From assembly GCA_963724945.1 (NCBI GenBank), contig CAVRWL010000001.1, forward strand, positions 1 through 64,000: a DNA stretch of 64,000 nucleotides, in the 5' to 3' direction. The translations under genes and the position numbers were made by a program. Positions within the stretch are counted from its first letter, which is position 1, and the number at the start of each line of letters is the position of its first letter. This DNA is from Hyphomicrobium_A sp963724945. GTDB taxonomy: Bacteria > Pseudomonadota > Alphaproteobacteria > Rhizobiales > Hyphomicrobiaceae. The notes beneath the pieces are model-generated. The model had not been told where the DNA came from and searched no databases. It worked only from the letters and a program-made list of their open reading frames with translations. Below, piece by piece: positions 35,703 through 43,901 of the stretch.

Positions 35703-35905
35703 CAGGCCAGGACCCGCAGCCGTTGCCGGTCGCGGTAGTCCAAGTTCGAGCTGATCGAGGTCCTGAGCGACCACGCGAGCCTCACCATCCTCGATCGCAA
35801 CCACCGAGTTGAAGGAGCCACAAAGACGTTTGATCTCGGCGCGGATGGAAAAGTGATCCCATCGTTCGCATGTTATGCGTGAGCACCGGCGGAGGAACGC
35901 ACCCC
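35703..35905. other. Intergenic stretch with possible gene-tail relic
   Basis: Between the divergent glycan and housekeeping blocks. On the plus strand 35742-35881 gives an open tail (KFELIEVLSDHASLTILDRN, then TKTFDLGADGKVIPSFACYA) ending in TGA at 35879-35881. It resembles the C-terminus of a protein whose front is missing. The ribosome site GGAGGAA of the transferase gene sits at the end of this stretch. No terminator or tRNA is seen. Confidence 0.3.
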
Positions 35906-36604
35906 ATGATCGATCTCTATTATTGGACGACGCCCAACGGCCACAAGATCACGATCTTTCTGGAAGAGGCCAGCGTCCCCTACCGCATCATTCCGGTGAA
36001 CATCGGCAAGGGCAAGCAGTTCAAGCCGGACTTCCTGCGCATTTCCCCCAACAACCGCATCCCGGCGATCATCGACACCGCGCCGGCCGACGGCGGCGCG
36101 CCGATCAGCGTCTTCGAATCTGGCGCCATCCTGCAGTATCTCGCCGAGAAGACCGGTAAGTTTCTGCCCCAAGACGTGCGCGGCCGTGTCGAGGTCATGC
36201 AATGGTTGTTCTGGCAGATGGCCGGCTTGGGCCCCATGGCAGGGCAGAACCACCACTTCACGCAGTACGCCCCCGAGCGCATCCCTTACGCCACCGAGCG
36301 CTACGTCAAGGAAACCAACCGGCTCTACGGTGTGCTCGATAACCGTCTCGCCGATCGCGACTATGTGGCGGGCGCCTACTCGATCGCCGACATGGCGATC
36401 TACCCCTGGATCGTTCCGTACAAGAATCAGCAGCAGAACCTCGGCGACTTTCCCCACCTGAAGCGCTGGTTCGAGACAATGGCCGCGCGGGGCGCCGTGA
36501 AGCGCGCCTACGAGCGCGCGCGCGAGATCAACCAGAGCTCGGTCGTGTCCGAGGAGTCGAAGGCGATCTTGTTCGGCCAGACGGCGGCGACAATTCGCTC
36601 TTGA
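35906..36604 (+). CDS. Glutathione S-transferase (YfcG/Ure2-like)
   Basis: 232 residues from ATG 35906, with GGAGGAA eight bases ahead. The N-terminal thioredoxin fold begins MIDLYYWTTPNGHKITIFLE, as in YfcG/Ure2p-type GSTs where Thr/Asn replace the catalytic Tyr or Ser. NNRIPAIIDTAP contains the cis-proline that binds glutathione, and PISVFESGAILQYLAEKTGK holds the ESGAI glutathione site. The helical C-terminal domain has QWLFWQMAGLGPMAGQNHHF and YSIADMAIYPWIVPYKNQQ. Such enzymes act mainly as disulfide-bond reductases. The start 12 codons upstream is less likely. Confidence 0.92.
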   Translation: MIDLYYWTTPNGHKITIFLEEASVPYRIIPVNIGKGKQFKPDFLRISPNNRIPAIIDTAPADGGAPISVFESGAILQYLAEKTGKFLPQDVRGRVEVMQWLFWQMAGLGPMAGQNHHFTQYAPERIPYATERYVKETNRLYGVLDNRLADRDYVAGAYSIADMAIYPWIVPYKNQQQNLGDFPHLKRWFETMAARGAVKRAYERAREINQSSVVSEESKAILFGQTAATIRS

Positions 36605-36611
36605 GTCGATC

Positions 36612-37340
36612 GTGATTGGTGCTTTGACAGAAATAGAGCGTAACCCCGGGGCCGGCGCTGCCGTTCGCCCCAAGGTGCTGTTCTTTGACGTCAACGAGAC
36701 GTTGCTCGACTTGAGCGCCATGCGAGAGAGCGTGGGCCAGGCGCTCGGCGGCCGGCCGGATCTGCTACCCTTGTGGTTCACCACCATGCTGCAGCACGCG
36801 CTGGTGGAGACCGTCGCGGGCCGCTACCACGATTTCGGCGAGATCGGCGCGGCCGCGCTAATGATGATTGCGCGCAACCACGACATCTCGCTCACAGAGG
36901 AGGACGCGCAACGCGCCATCAAGCCCATTCGCTCCTTGCGGCCGCACGATGACGTCGCCCCAGCCCTCAAGGCACTGCAGGCGGCCGGGTTCCGCATGGT
37001 GGCGCTGACCAACTCTTCCCGAGCCGCCGTAAATGCGCAGATCGCCAATGCCGGGCTCGCCGACTTCTTCGAGCAGAAGCTGAGCGTCGAGGATGTGCTG
37101 CTGTTCAAACCGCACACGCTCGTCTACCGCTCCGCCGCTCACAAGCTGGGCGTGCACGCACACGAGTGCATGCTCATCGCCGCACATGGCTGGGATATCG
37201 CCGGCGCCCTGTGGGCAGGGTGGCGCGCGGCTTTTTTGTCTCGGCCGGGCGCCCAACTCTACCCCTTGGCGCCCCGCCCGGAAATCGTTGACCCCGACAT
37301 GTCGAAAGTCGCCGAAAAGCTGATGGCACTTGCTGCCTGA
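36612..37340 (+). CDS. Haloacid dehalogenase type II (HAD superfamily)
   Basis: 242 residues starting at GTG 36612, seven bases after the transferase stop. HAD motif I is VLFFDVNETLLDLSAMRESV (Asp nucleophile; the second Asp replaced by Asn, as in L-2-haloacid dehalogenases). Motif II is MVALTNSSRAAVNAQI, motif III LLFKPHTLVYRSAAHKLG and motif IV MLIAAHGWDIAGALWAGWRA. The AHGWDIAGA loop is characteristic of type II haloacid dehalogenases. It would hydrolyse L-2-haloacids or a related small acid; the natural substrate is unknown. Likely co-transcribed with the GST gene. Confidence 0.9.
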   Translation: MIGALTEIERNPGAGAAVRPKVLFFDVNETLLDLSAMRESVGQALGGRPDLLPLWFTTMLQHALVETVAGRYHDFGEIGAAALMMIARNHDISLTEEDAQRAIKPIRSLRPHDDVAPALKALQAAGFRMVALTNSSRAAVNAQIANAGLADFFEQKLSVEDVLLFKPHTLVYRSAAHKLGVHAHECMLIAAHGWDIAGALWAGWRAAFLSRPGAQLYPLAPRPEIVDPDMSKVAEKLMALAA

Positions 37341-37512
37341 AGGCGCCGCGGCATTACGACCCCGACCGACCATTGCAGCGGTGCGGCACCCTTGGTGGGG
37401 GCTCATTTTCCTCGGCAAATGGGCATGCCGGTGATCGATCCCCTTGCAGTGGAACAGGTCTGCGAGGCCTGCGTTGTCGTCAGCAAACGCAGTCTCAATT
37501 GGATGGCGCCCC

Positions 37513-37899
37513 ATGACCGCCAAAGACACCGCCAAAGACCGTTCAAAAGGGCTCGCCGGCCGCAAGATCCTCGTCGTCGAGGACGAAATGCTGGTCGCGA
37601 TCGATTACTGCGAGCGTCTCGCCCAGGCGGGCGCCCAGATCATCGGCCCCTTCCCCTCGGTCTCCCAGGCCTTGAAGTGCGTCGACACGACCCAAGTCGA
37701 CGTGGCGGTTCTCGACTACGCGCTCGCCGATCAGACCAGCGATCCGCTGCAAACGGCGCTGGAGCGGCGCGACATCCCCTTCATCGTTATCACCGGCTAT
37801 CCGCGTGTGCTCGTGCGCCGCGACAAAAGTCAAAACATCTTGTCGAAGCCCGTCGCACCCGACCGCCTGTATTCGGCGATCCTCTCGGCCTGCCGCTGA
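37513..37899 (+). CDS. Single-domain response regulator
   Basis: 128 residues from ATG 37513 (MTAKDTAKDRSKGLAGRKIL). Only a receiver domain: acidic pair in ILVVEDEMLVAIDYCERLAQ, phosphoacceptor Asp in VDVAVLDYALADQTSDPLQ near residue 68, Thr in PFIVITGYPRVLVRRD and the conserved Lys in ILSKPVAPDRLYSAIL. It has no output domain and belongs to the small CheY-like regulators frequent in alphaproteobacteria, often linked to HWE-type kinases or stress responses. No cognate kinase is adjacent. The following 178 bases up to pepN hold no other gene. Confidence 0.88.
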   Translation: MTAKDTAKDRSKGLAGRKILVVEDEMLVAIDYCERLAQAGAQIIGPFPSVSQALKCVDTTQVDVAVLDYALADQTSDPLQTALERRDIPFIVITGYPRVLVRRDKSQNILSKPVAPDRLYSAILSACR

Positions 37900-38077
37900 G
37901 CGTGCATAATTCAGGGTTAAGGGATTAGGGCCTTTGGGCGCGCTTTTTGCGCTCGCCGGTCATACCGTGCTAAGCAGCCTCTGGTAGTATTTCGCCAACA
38001 ATCGAGCGAACGACCGCTGGCGGCCGGCGTCTTGCATGGGCGTCGAATGAGGCCGCAGACGCCCCGGGTAGCCCCGC

Positions 38078-40729
38078 ATGAAGCTCGAGACGCCCCGCCC
38101 CATCCAGCTCAAGGACTACCGGCCGCCTGCGTATCTGATCGACAAGGTCGACCTCGCCTTCGTGCTCGATCCGACGGCAACGCGCGTGCGCGCTCGGCTG
38201 AGCGTTCGCCCCAACCCGCATGCATCGGGGCGCCGCGAGCCCTTGCGTCTCGACGGCGAGCACCTCGAGCTTGAGGAGATCAAGCTCGACGGCAAGCCGC
38301 TCACCAAGAAAGACTTTAAGCTCACCGACACGATGCTGACGCTTGTGCGTACGCCGCTCGAGCCGTTCACGCTCGAGATCGCAACCTCTATCAATCCTGA
38401 CGCCAACAAGGCGCTGCAGGGCCTTTACCGCAGCAATGGCGTCTACTGCAGCCAGTGCGAGGCCGAAGGCTTCCGCCGTATCACCTACTTCCTCGACCGC
38501 CCCGACGTGCTCGCGACCTACACGGTGCGCATCGAGGCCGACATGGGCGAAGCGCCCGTGCTGCTATCGAACGGCAATCTTTTGGAGCGCGGCACGCTGG
38601 ATAGCGGAACACGCCATTACGCAGTGTGGCGCGACCCGTTCCCCAAGCCCTGCTACTTGTTCGCCCTCGTCGGCGGCGACCTGTCGTCGATCGCCTCCAC
38701 CTTCCGCACCATGTCGGGGCGCGAGGTCGATCTCAGGATCTACGTGGAGCACGGCAAGGAGGAGCGCGCGGCCTGGGCGATGGACAGCCTGAAGCGCGCC
38801 ATGCGTTGGGACGAGGAGCGTTTCGGGCGCGAGTACGATCTCGACGTGTTCAACATCGTCGCAGTCTCCGACTTTAATATGGGCGCGATGGAGAACAAGG
38901 GCCTCAACGTCTTTAACGATCGCCTGATCCTCGCCTCGCCCGAGACCGCGACCGATACCATCTTCGAGCATATCGAGAGCGTGGTCGCGCACGAGTACTT
39001 CCACAACTGGACGGGAAACCGCATCACCTGCCGCGACTGGTTCCAGCTCTGCCTCAAGGAAGGGTTGACGGTCTTCCGCGATCAGGAGTTCTCCGGCGAC
39101 GAGCGCTCGAGAACCGTGCAGCGCATCAGCGACGTGCGCCAATTGAAGTCGCAGCAGTTCGCCGAGGACGCAGGCCCGCTGGCGCATCCGGTGCGGCCCG
39201 AGAGCTACATCGAGATCAACAACTTCTATACCTCCACCGTCTACGAGAAGGGCGCCGAGGTCGTGCGCATGCTGCAGACGCTGCTCGGGCGCGAGAAATT
39301 CCGTAAGGGCATGGACCTCTATTTCACGCGCCACGACGGGCAAGCGGCGACGGTGGAAGAGTTCGTCAAATGCTTCGAGGATGCCTCGGGCCGCGATCTC
39401 ACCCAGTTCCGGCTGTGGTACTCGCAGGCCGGCACCCCCGAGATCGTATGCGCGCTGCGCTACGACAAGGCCAAGAAGCGCGCCGAGCTCGAGGTTGAGC
39501 AGGTGCTGCCGGCGACGCCCGGACAGCCCCACAAGAAGCCGATGCAGATCCCCTTGCGCCTCGGCTTGCTGGGCGGCAACGGCGATGACCTGATCTTGAA
39601 GCTTGAGAGCGGCGAGGAGCTCGTCGACGGAACCCTTTCGCTGACGAAGCGCAAGCAGACCTTCCGCTTCTCCGACGTGCCGTCCCGACCCGTGCCGTCG
39701 CTGTTGCGCGACTTCTCGGCGCCCGTCAACGTCACGATCGATCTGCCCGAGCACGACATCGAGTTCCTGATGGCGGCCGACAGCAACCTCTTCAACCGCT
39801 GGCAGGCCGCCAACACCTTCGCCACGCGCACCCTCGTCGAGATCACCCGCCTGCTCGCGCAAGGCAAGTCGGGCGCGCGCGGGGGCCGCTACGCCAAGGC
39901 GCTCGGCGCCGCGATCAGGAGCGATGAGCTGGAGCCGGCCTACCGCGCCGAGCTCCTGAAGCTCCCGACCCAGGCTGACGTCGCCCGCGTCATCGGCAAG
40001 AACGTCGACCCCGCGCTCATCCATCGCGCGCATCTTCGGCTTTCGCGCCTTATCGGGCGCACGCTCGGGCTGCAGCTCGAGGAACTTTATGCTGCGATGG
40101 CGGAGGACGGCCCCTTCTCGCCCGATGCGGCGAGCGCGGGACGGCGCGCGCTGCGCAACGCCGCTCTTACGCTGCTTTCGGCGCGGGGCACACCGCAGGA
40201 CAGCGCACGCCTCGCCAAGCACTTCTTCAAGGCGACGAGCATGACGGAACGCGCGCACGCTCTCTTCCTGCTCGCCGCGCAAGGCGGACCGGAGGCGAAG
40301 CGTGCCCTCGCCGACTTCCACGAGCGCTGGAAGGGCGACAACGTCGTCATCGACACCTGGTTTGCGGCTCAGGCGCAGTCGCCGCTCACCGGCACGCTGA
40401 AGACGGTCAAGACGTTGACGCACGATCCGCTCTTCTCGCGCACCGCGCCCAACAAGGTGCGCGCGCTCGTCGGCACCTTCGCGGCGGCCAACCCCGTGCA
40501 GTTCAACCGCCCCGACGGCGCCGGCTACGCGTTCGTCATCGAGGAGGTTCTGGCGCTCGACCGCATGAACCCGCAGATCGCCGCGCGCCTGCTCGGCGCC
40601 TTCCGCAGCTGGCGTGCGCTCGAGACGGGGCGCCGGGGGCACGCCCGCAGAGCACTGCAGCGCGTCGCCAAGGCTAAACAGCTATCCTCTGACGTGCACG
40701 AGATCGTCGCCAAGATGCTCGAGGTATAA
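38078..40729 (+). CDS. pepN: Aminopeptidase N
   Basis: An intact 883-residue M1 zinc metallo-aminopeptidase that removes N-terminal residues from peptides in the cytoplasm. The exopeptidase motif GAMENKGLNVFNDR is near residue 268. The zinc site VVAHEYFHNWTGNRIT (HEXXH, His about 305 and 309) follows, and the third ligand is the Glu of CLKEGLTVFRDQEF near residue 327. The N-terminal beta domain holds GLYRSNGVYCSQCEAEGFRR. The C-terminal part is the helical repeat domain typical of E. coli-type PepN (usual length about 870). A long shadow frame on the opposite strand is not a gene. Confidence 0.97.
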   Translation: MKLETPRPIQLKDYRPPAYLIDKVDLAFVLDPTATRVRARLSVRPNPHASGRREPLRLDGEHLELEEIKLDGKPLTKKDFKLTDTMLTLVRTPLEPFTLEIATSINPDANKALQGLYRSNGVYCSQCEAEGFRRITYFLDRPDVLATYTVRIEADMGEAPVLLSNGNLLERGTLDSGTRHYAVWRDPFPKPCYLFALVGGDLSSIASTFRTMSGREVDLRIYVEHGKEERAAWAMDSLKRAMRWDEERFGREYDLDVFNIVAVSDFNMGAMENKGLNVFNDRLILASPETATDTIFEHIESVVAHEYFHNWTGNRITCRDWFQLCLKEGLTVFRDQEFSGDERSRTVQRISDVRQLKSQQFAEDAGPLAHPVRPESYIEINNFYTSTVYEKGAEVVRMLQTLLGREKFRKGMDLYFTRHDGQAATVEEFVKCFEDASGRDLTQFRLWYSQAGTPEIVCALRYDKAKKRAELEVEQVLPATPGQPHKKPMQIPLRLGLLGGNGDDLILKLESGEELVDGTLSLTKRKQTFRFSDVPSRPVPSLLRDFSAPVNVTIDLPEHDIEFLMAADSNLFNRWQAANTFATRTLVEITRLLAQGKSGARGGRYAKALGAAIRSDELEPAYRAELLKLPTQADVARVIGKNVDPALIHRAHLRLSRLIGRTLGLQLEELYAAMAEDGPFSPDAASAGRRALRNAALTLLSARGTPQDSARLAKHFFKATSMTERAHALFLLAAQGGPEAKRALADFHERWKGDNVVIDTWFAAQAQSPLTGTLKTVKTLTHDPLFSRTAPNKVRALVGTFAAANPVQFNRPDGAGYAFVIEEVLALDRMNPQIAARLLGAFRSWRALETGRRGHARRALQRVAKAKQLSSDVHEIVAKMLEV

Positions 40730-40869
40730 CGCCGGAAAATTATTTGACCTGAGGGGCTTATTCTCCCTCGACAGCCGATTCGCGATGGTGTGAAATAATT
40801 GAGGTGATTTCGGGGTGGCGGGCTCGCTCGGGTCCGCGTGGGATTCAAGCACAATTCGAGGAGAGAAGG

Positions 40870-41967
40870 ATGGCGTGGACAACGTCCGCCGGCCTGCGCC
40901 TGCGGCCTATCGCCTGGCAATACCTCGCCGCCCGCCTGAGCGCGGCGCAATTCCTCTCAGCCACCGTGCGCCGCGCGCTGGCACGCCGCCATCCGAGCTT
41001 TGCCTTCGCGCTTCCCCTCGCGGCTCTGGGGTTCCTGACGCCGCTCTTGCCGGCGAGCCTCACCGCAACCTTGCTGCTCGCCACTGCAACAGGCCTCACA
41101 CTTTTCGCCACCCGCACCGGTGCTCGCGGCGCACACGCGCTGTCGCCCAATCGCACCCCGCGACGCGCGAGCTCACAAGTTGCCGTCACAAGCACCGCCC
41201 AGCGCCCGCCCGCGCCGACGCGACGGGCCCGCATCGTGGCGGAATTGAAGGACAGGAGCTGGGCCGACCTGATGGCCCGCGTCAACCACGACCTGCGCAC
41301 GCCGCTCAACGCCGTCATCGGATTCTCCGAGCTGATGGCGCTCGAGCTCTTCGGCCCACTCGGCGATGAGCGTTACCAGGACTATGTCCACCACATCCGC
41401 GACAGCGCCACCGATCTTTTGAAATCCGCCGAGGACACGCTCGCGCTGACCGCGCTCATGGCGAGCCCGAGCCGCCGCGAGCCGCAGTGCGCCTGCAGCC
41501 TCGACGAGCTCGCCGCCGAAGCCTGGACGTTCCTCGAGCGCAAGGCGGCCAGCCGCGCGCTCGGCCTCGAGGCCTACATTCCCGCTGGTCTGGAGGTGCT
41601 GGGCGAGCCGCGCGCCTTGCGCCAGGTTCTCATCAACATTCTGTCGGAAGGCATCGCGCGCGCCGCTCACGCCGAGCGCGTGATCCTGTTCGCCGTCACC
41701 GAAGGGGAGCTCGTCGAGATCACGCTGTCGGTCTCGAAGGAGCGGCCGCGGCAGACGCGCAAAGGCGGCGCGCTCGCGATCTGCCTTGCTCGAACGCTGC
41801 TCGAGATGCAGGGAGCCTCGCTCTTGGAATTCGACGGCATGAGCGCCGGCTGGCACGCCGTGACCGTTCTCGACCGCGCCGTGCAGTCCGACTTCTTCCG
41901 CGAGCCGCTTGCGCGCCAGACGACCGAGAGGATGACACACGCGGGAACGGCGCCGCAGTTCGGCTGA
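40870..41967 (+). CDS. Degenerate membrane histidine kinase (HisKA kept, ATPase domain eroded)
   Basis: 365 residues from ATG 40870, with GAGGAGAGAAGG just ahead. Residues about 40-90 hold one or two membrane helices (FALPLAALGFLTPLLPASLT, LLLATATGLTLFA). The dimerisation/phosphoacceptor region is intact: ADLMARVNHDLRTPLNAVIG with the H box near residue 142, then FSELM. The following ATPase-like region reads ALRQVLINILSEGIARAAHA, where the invariant Asn of the N box is Glu, and no DxGxG G1 box is visible (TLSVSKERPRQTRKGG in its place). It probably cannot bind ATP normally and may work as a phosphotransfer partner. Confidence 0.75.
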   Translation: MAWTTSAGLRLRPIAWQYLAARLSAAQFLSATVRRALARRHPSFAFALPLAALGFLTPLLPASLTATLLLATATGLTLFATRTGARGAHALSPNRTPRRASSQVAVTSTAQRPPAPTRRARIVAELKDRSWADLMARVNHDLRTPLNAVIGFSELMALELFGPLGDERYQDYVHHIRDSATDLLKSAEDTLALTALMASPSRREPQCACSLDELAAEAWTFLERKAASRALGLEAYIPAGLEVLGEPRALRQVLINILSEGIARAAHAERVILFAVTEGELVEITLSVSKERPRQTRKGGALAICLARTLLEMQGASLLEFDGMSAGWHAVTVLDRAVQSDFFREPLARQTTERMTHAGTAPQFG

Positions 41968-41983
41968 GCCGCCCCCTTAGCCC

Positions 41984-42496
41984 TCAGTGGGCCGGCGGCG
42001 GAGGGCGATCGTCGTCGCGGTGGTGTCGGCCGTGCTTGCGCCGCTCCTCGAACCAGTTGTGCAGTTGGCGGCGCTCCTCGGGCGTGAAGGTTGCAACCGT
42101 ATCCGCAAAGATCGTCATCCGAGCGCTCATGACCTTGGCATCGGCGTCGGCGATCTGATCGAGCGCTGCCTTGAACTTCTGCGCATCGAATGGCTCGGCC
42201 ATGAGGGCGGTCCGGGCCGCATCGCGCGCCTCGCGTTCCGCCTTGCGCAGGGGATCGAGCACGGTCCGCTCGCTCCGCACCTTCTGGCGGATAGCGTCAC
42301 CCTGCTCCGATGGCAAGGTCTCAGCGAAGCTGAGAAGAAGCGAGCCCCTGTGGCCGTGCCCTTTCCAGTGATGGAGGTGCGAGACGATGAGCGCGCTGGC
42401 CACGCCGCCGATAATGAGGACGTTGAGGGCAAGCGACACCATAAGAGCGATGCGCAGAGCACGCCCCGCGGGTTTAGCCGGCACGGCGTCCGTCAT
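41984..42496 (-). CDS. Periplasmic heavy-metal-sensor-like protein (CnrX/Spy type)
   Basis: 170 residues with one N-terminal membrane anchor (IALMVSLALNVLIIGGVASA) followed by a periplasmic helical domain with His-rich ends (SHLHHWKGHGHRG, KHGRHHRDDD). The helical hairpin LDPLRKAEREARDAARTALM and FTPEERRQLHNWFEERRKHG is typical of the metal-resistance/LTXXQ fold of CnrX, ZraP and Spy. The last gene of a sigma/anti-sigma/sensor set; its ATG overlaps the anti-sigma stop (ATGA). It may feed a metal or envelope signal to the anti-sigma factor. The metal is not identifiable. Confidence 0.8.
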   Translation of the reverse strand: MTDAVPAKPAGRALRIALMVSLALNVLIIGGVASALIVSHLHHWKGHGHRGSLLLSFAETLPSEQGDAIRQKVRSERTVLDPLRKAEREARDAARTALMAEPFDAQKFKAALDQIADADAKVMSARMTIFADTVATFTPEERRQLHNWFEERRKHGRHHRDDDRPPPPAH

Positions 42497-43056
42497 AGGA
42501 GGTCACCGTCGGCGGACGCGACGATCTCGTCGCCCAGCGCCACCTGCGAGCTGTCGGTGCCGGCACTCAAGCCGGCGACATCGGCCACCTGCTGCACCGT
42601 GGAATCGAACGTGCCGGCTGATCCCAGGAACACACCGAGGGCGAGCGAGGCGGCAAGCAGCGCCGCTGCGGGCCATTCCCGGCCCCACTTGCGGTCCACG
42701 GGCGCCTTGCCGAAACCGGAGGTGAGCGAGAAAAGCCGCGAACGCAGCGGGAATCGCGGTGCAGCGCCGCCGCCGCTCACCACCGCGAGCTTGGTCTCGG
42801 AGGATCGCAGCGCCGCCGCAACGATGCGCTCCTGCAGCGCGCGCTCGTGTGCCTCGCTCGCCCGCGGGGCGAGGTCGAGCAGGGCATCGAGAGCCGATGC
42901 CTCGCTGACGAGACGCTTTGCCGTCTCGTCCTCGGCAATGAAACCGGCAAACCGCAAGCGCTCGCGCGCGGGCCAGCGCGTCCTCTCGGCCCCGTAGACC
43001 TCCAGGAGGCGCTCGAGCGCTTGTCTATCCTCGGCCCGTCTGTCCATCGTCGTCAT
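42493..43056 (-). CDS. Putative membrane anti-sigma factor
   Basis: 187 residues. A cytoplasmic N-terminal half rich in charged helices (RQALERLLEVYGAERTRWPA, RERLRFAGFIAEDETAKRLV) is followed by one membrane helix near residue 128 (WPAAALLAASLALGVFLGSA) and a short periplasmic tail. No zinc-binding HxxxCxxC is seen, so it is not a ZAS-type factor. Placement between an ECF sigma gene and a periplasmic sensor, with a four-base overlap to the latter, supports the role. Function is inferred mostly from context. Confidence 0.7.
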   Translation of the reverse strand: MTTMDRRAEDRQALERLLEVYGAERTRWPARERLRFAGFIAEDETAKRLVSEASALDALLDLAPRASEAHERALQERIVAAALRSSETKLAVVSGGGAAPRFPLRSRLFSLTSGFGKAPVDRKWGREWPAAALLAASLALGVFLGSAGTFDSTVQQVADVAGLSAGTDSSQVALGDEIVASADGDLL

Positions 43057-43095
43057 CGTCTCACGTCTCTTCTTCCAAAAGTTCCGGTCATCGCC

Positions 43096-43737
43096 TCACT
43101 GCAGCTCGCCGTCGGCGAGCAAATCGCGCCACTCGTCGCGCAGAGCCGTCTTCAAGCTTCTTCGGGCGCGGGCAAGCAGCAATTCCACCGCCTCGTCCGA
43201 TATGCCCATGATGCGTCCCACCTCGATCTGGCTGAGGCCCTCGTAGTGGAACAGCGTCAGCGCCATGCGCTGCCGGTCGGGAAGCTCCTTCAGCGCCGCA
43301 TCAACGCGCTGGCTCACCTCGTTGGCCTCAACGTGCGCCAGCTGGCTCGCGGGCTCGGCGCGCTCGGGCACCTCCTCCACCACGCTCAAGCGGCGCCCCG
43401 AGCGCATGCGGTCGACGCATAAATTCGAGACGACGCGTCGCAACCAGGGCCGCAGGCCTTGCGGCCCGACCTCGAGCCCGTCCGCGCTCCGCCACAGCCG
43501 CAACAGCGCCTCCTGCGCCACGTCCTCGGCTTCCGCATCGTCGCGCAGCATGCGGCGAGCGACGGCGAGCACGCCGGACAGATGCCGGTCGACGAGCGCG
43601 CGGAACGCCGCGGTATCGCCATCGGCGGCGGCCGCGACCAGCGTGGCCTCCACCTTCGCCTCAGTATCCGCCACGGTGCTCCCGTGGGGACCCGGCACCA
43701 CCCTTTTTGCCGCCACAGCGAGCCTCGGCATGGCCAT
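43096..43737 (-). CDS. ECF RNA polymerase sigma factor
   Basis: 213 residues. Sigma-2 region: FRALVDRHLSGVLAVARRML, DDAEAEDVAQEALLRLWRSA (the DAEDVAQE core-binding helix) and GLRPWLRRVVSNLCVDRMRS. Sigma-4 region: LPDRQRMALTLFHYEGLSQI, EVGRIMGISDEAVELLLARA and RRSLKTALRDEW. It starts at ATG 43737; a GTG at 43674 with GGGAG ahead is an alternative that drops 21 poorly conserved residues. It heads the three-gene set with anti-sigma and periplasmic sensor, the standard layout for envelope or metal-stress ECF systems in this group. Confidence 0.93.
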   Translation of the reverse strand: MAMPRLAVAAKRVVPGPHGSTVADTEAKVEATLVAAAADGDTAAFRALVDRHLSGVLAVARRMLRDDAEAEDVAQEALLRLWRSADGLEVGPQGLRPWLRRVVSNLCVDRMRSGRRLSVVEEVPERAEPASQLAHVEANEVSQRVDAALKELPDRQRMALTLFHYEGLSQIEVGRIMGISDEAVELLLARARRSLKTALRDEWRDLLADGELQ

Positions 43738-43901
43738 CGATCACGTCCGTTTCCACTTTAGCGCCGGATCTGGCCTTTCCGCGACCCCTGAAGCGGTGCA
43801 GCGGAGGTAATGCAGCGCCGATTTCGTAGGGGGAAACGGCGGGACGGGCGCAAATCCGTCGCCCCTGCCAAGGCCTTGTTGGAGCCGCCTGAACGCGCCT
43901 C

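Noticed and set aside
37900..38077. Terminator or small gene before pepN
   Set aside because: A GCGC stem around TTTTT is visible but too weak and imperfect, and no convincing reading frame is present.
38564..40642. Very long open frame (692 codons) on the minus strand across pepN
   Set aside because: It mirrors the codon structure of pepN on the other strand, has no recognisable motif, and pepN is unmistakable.
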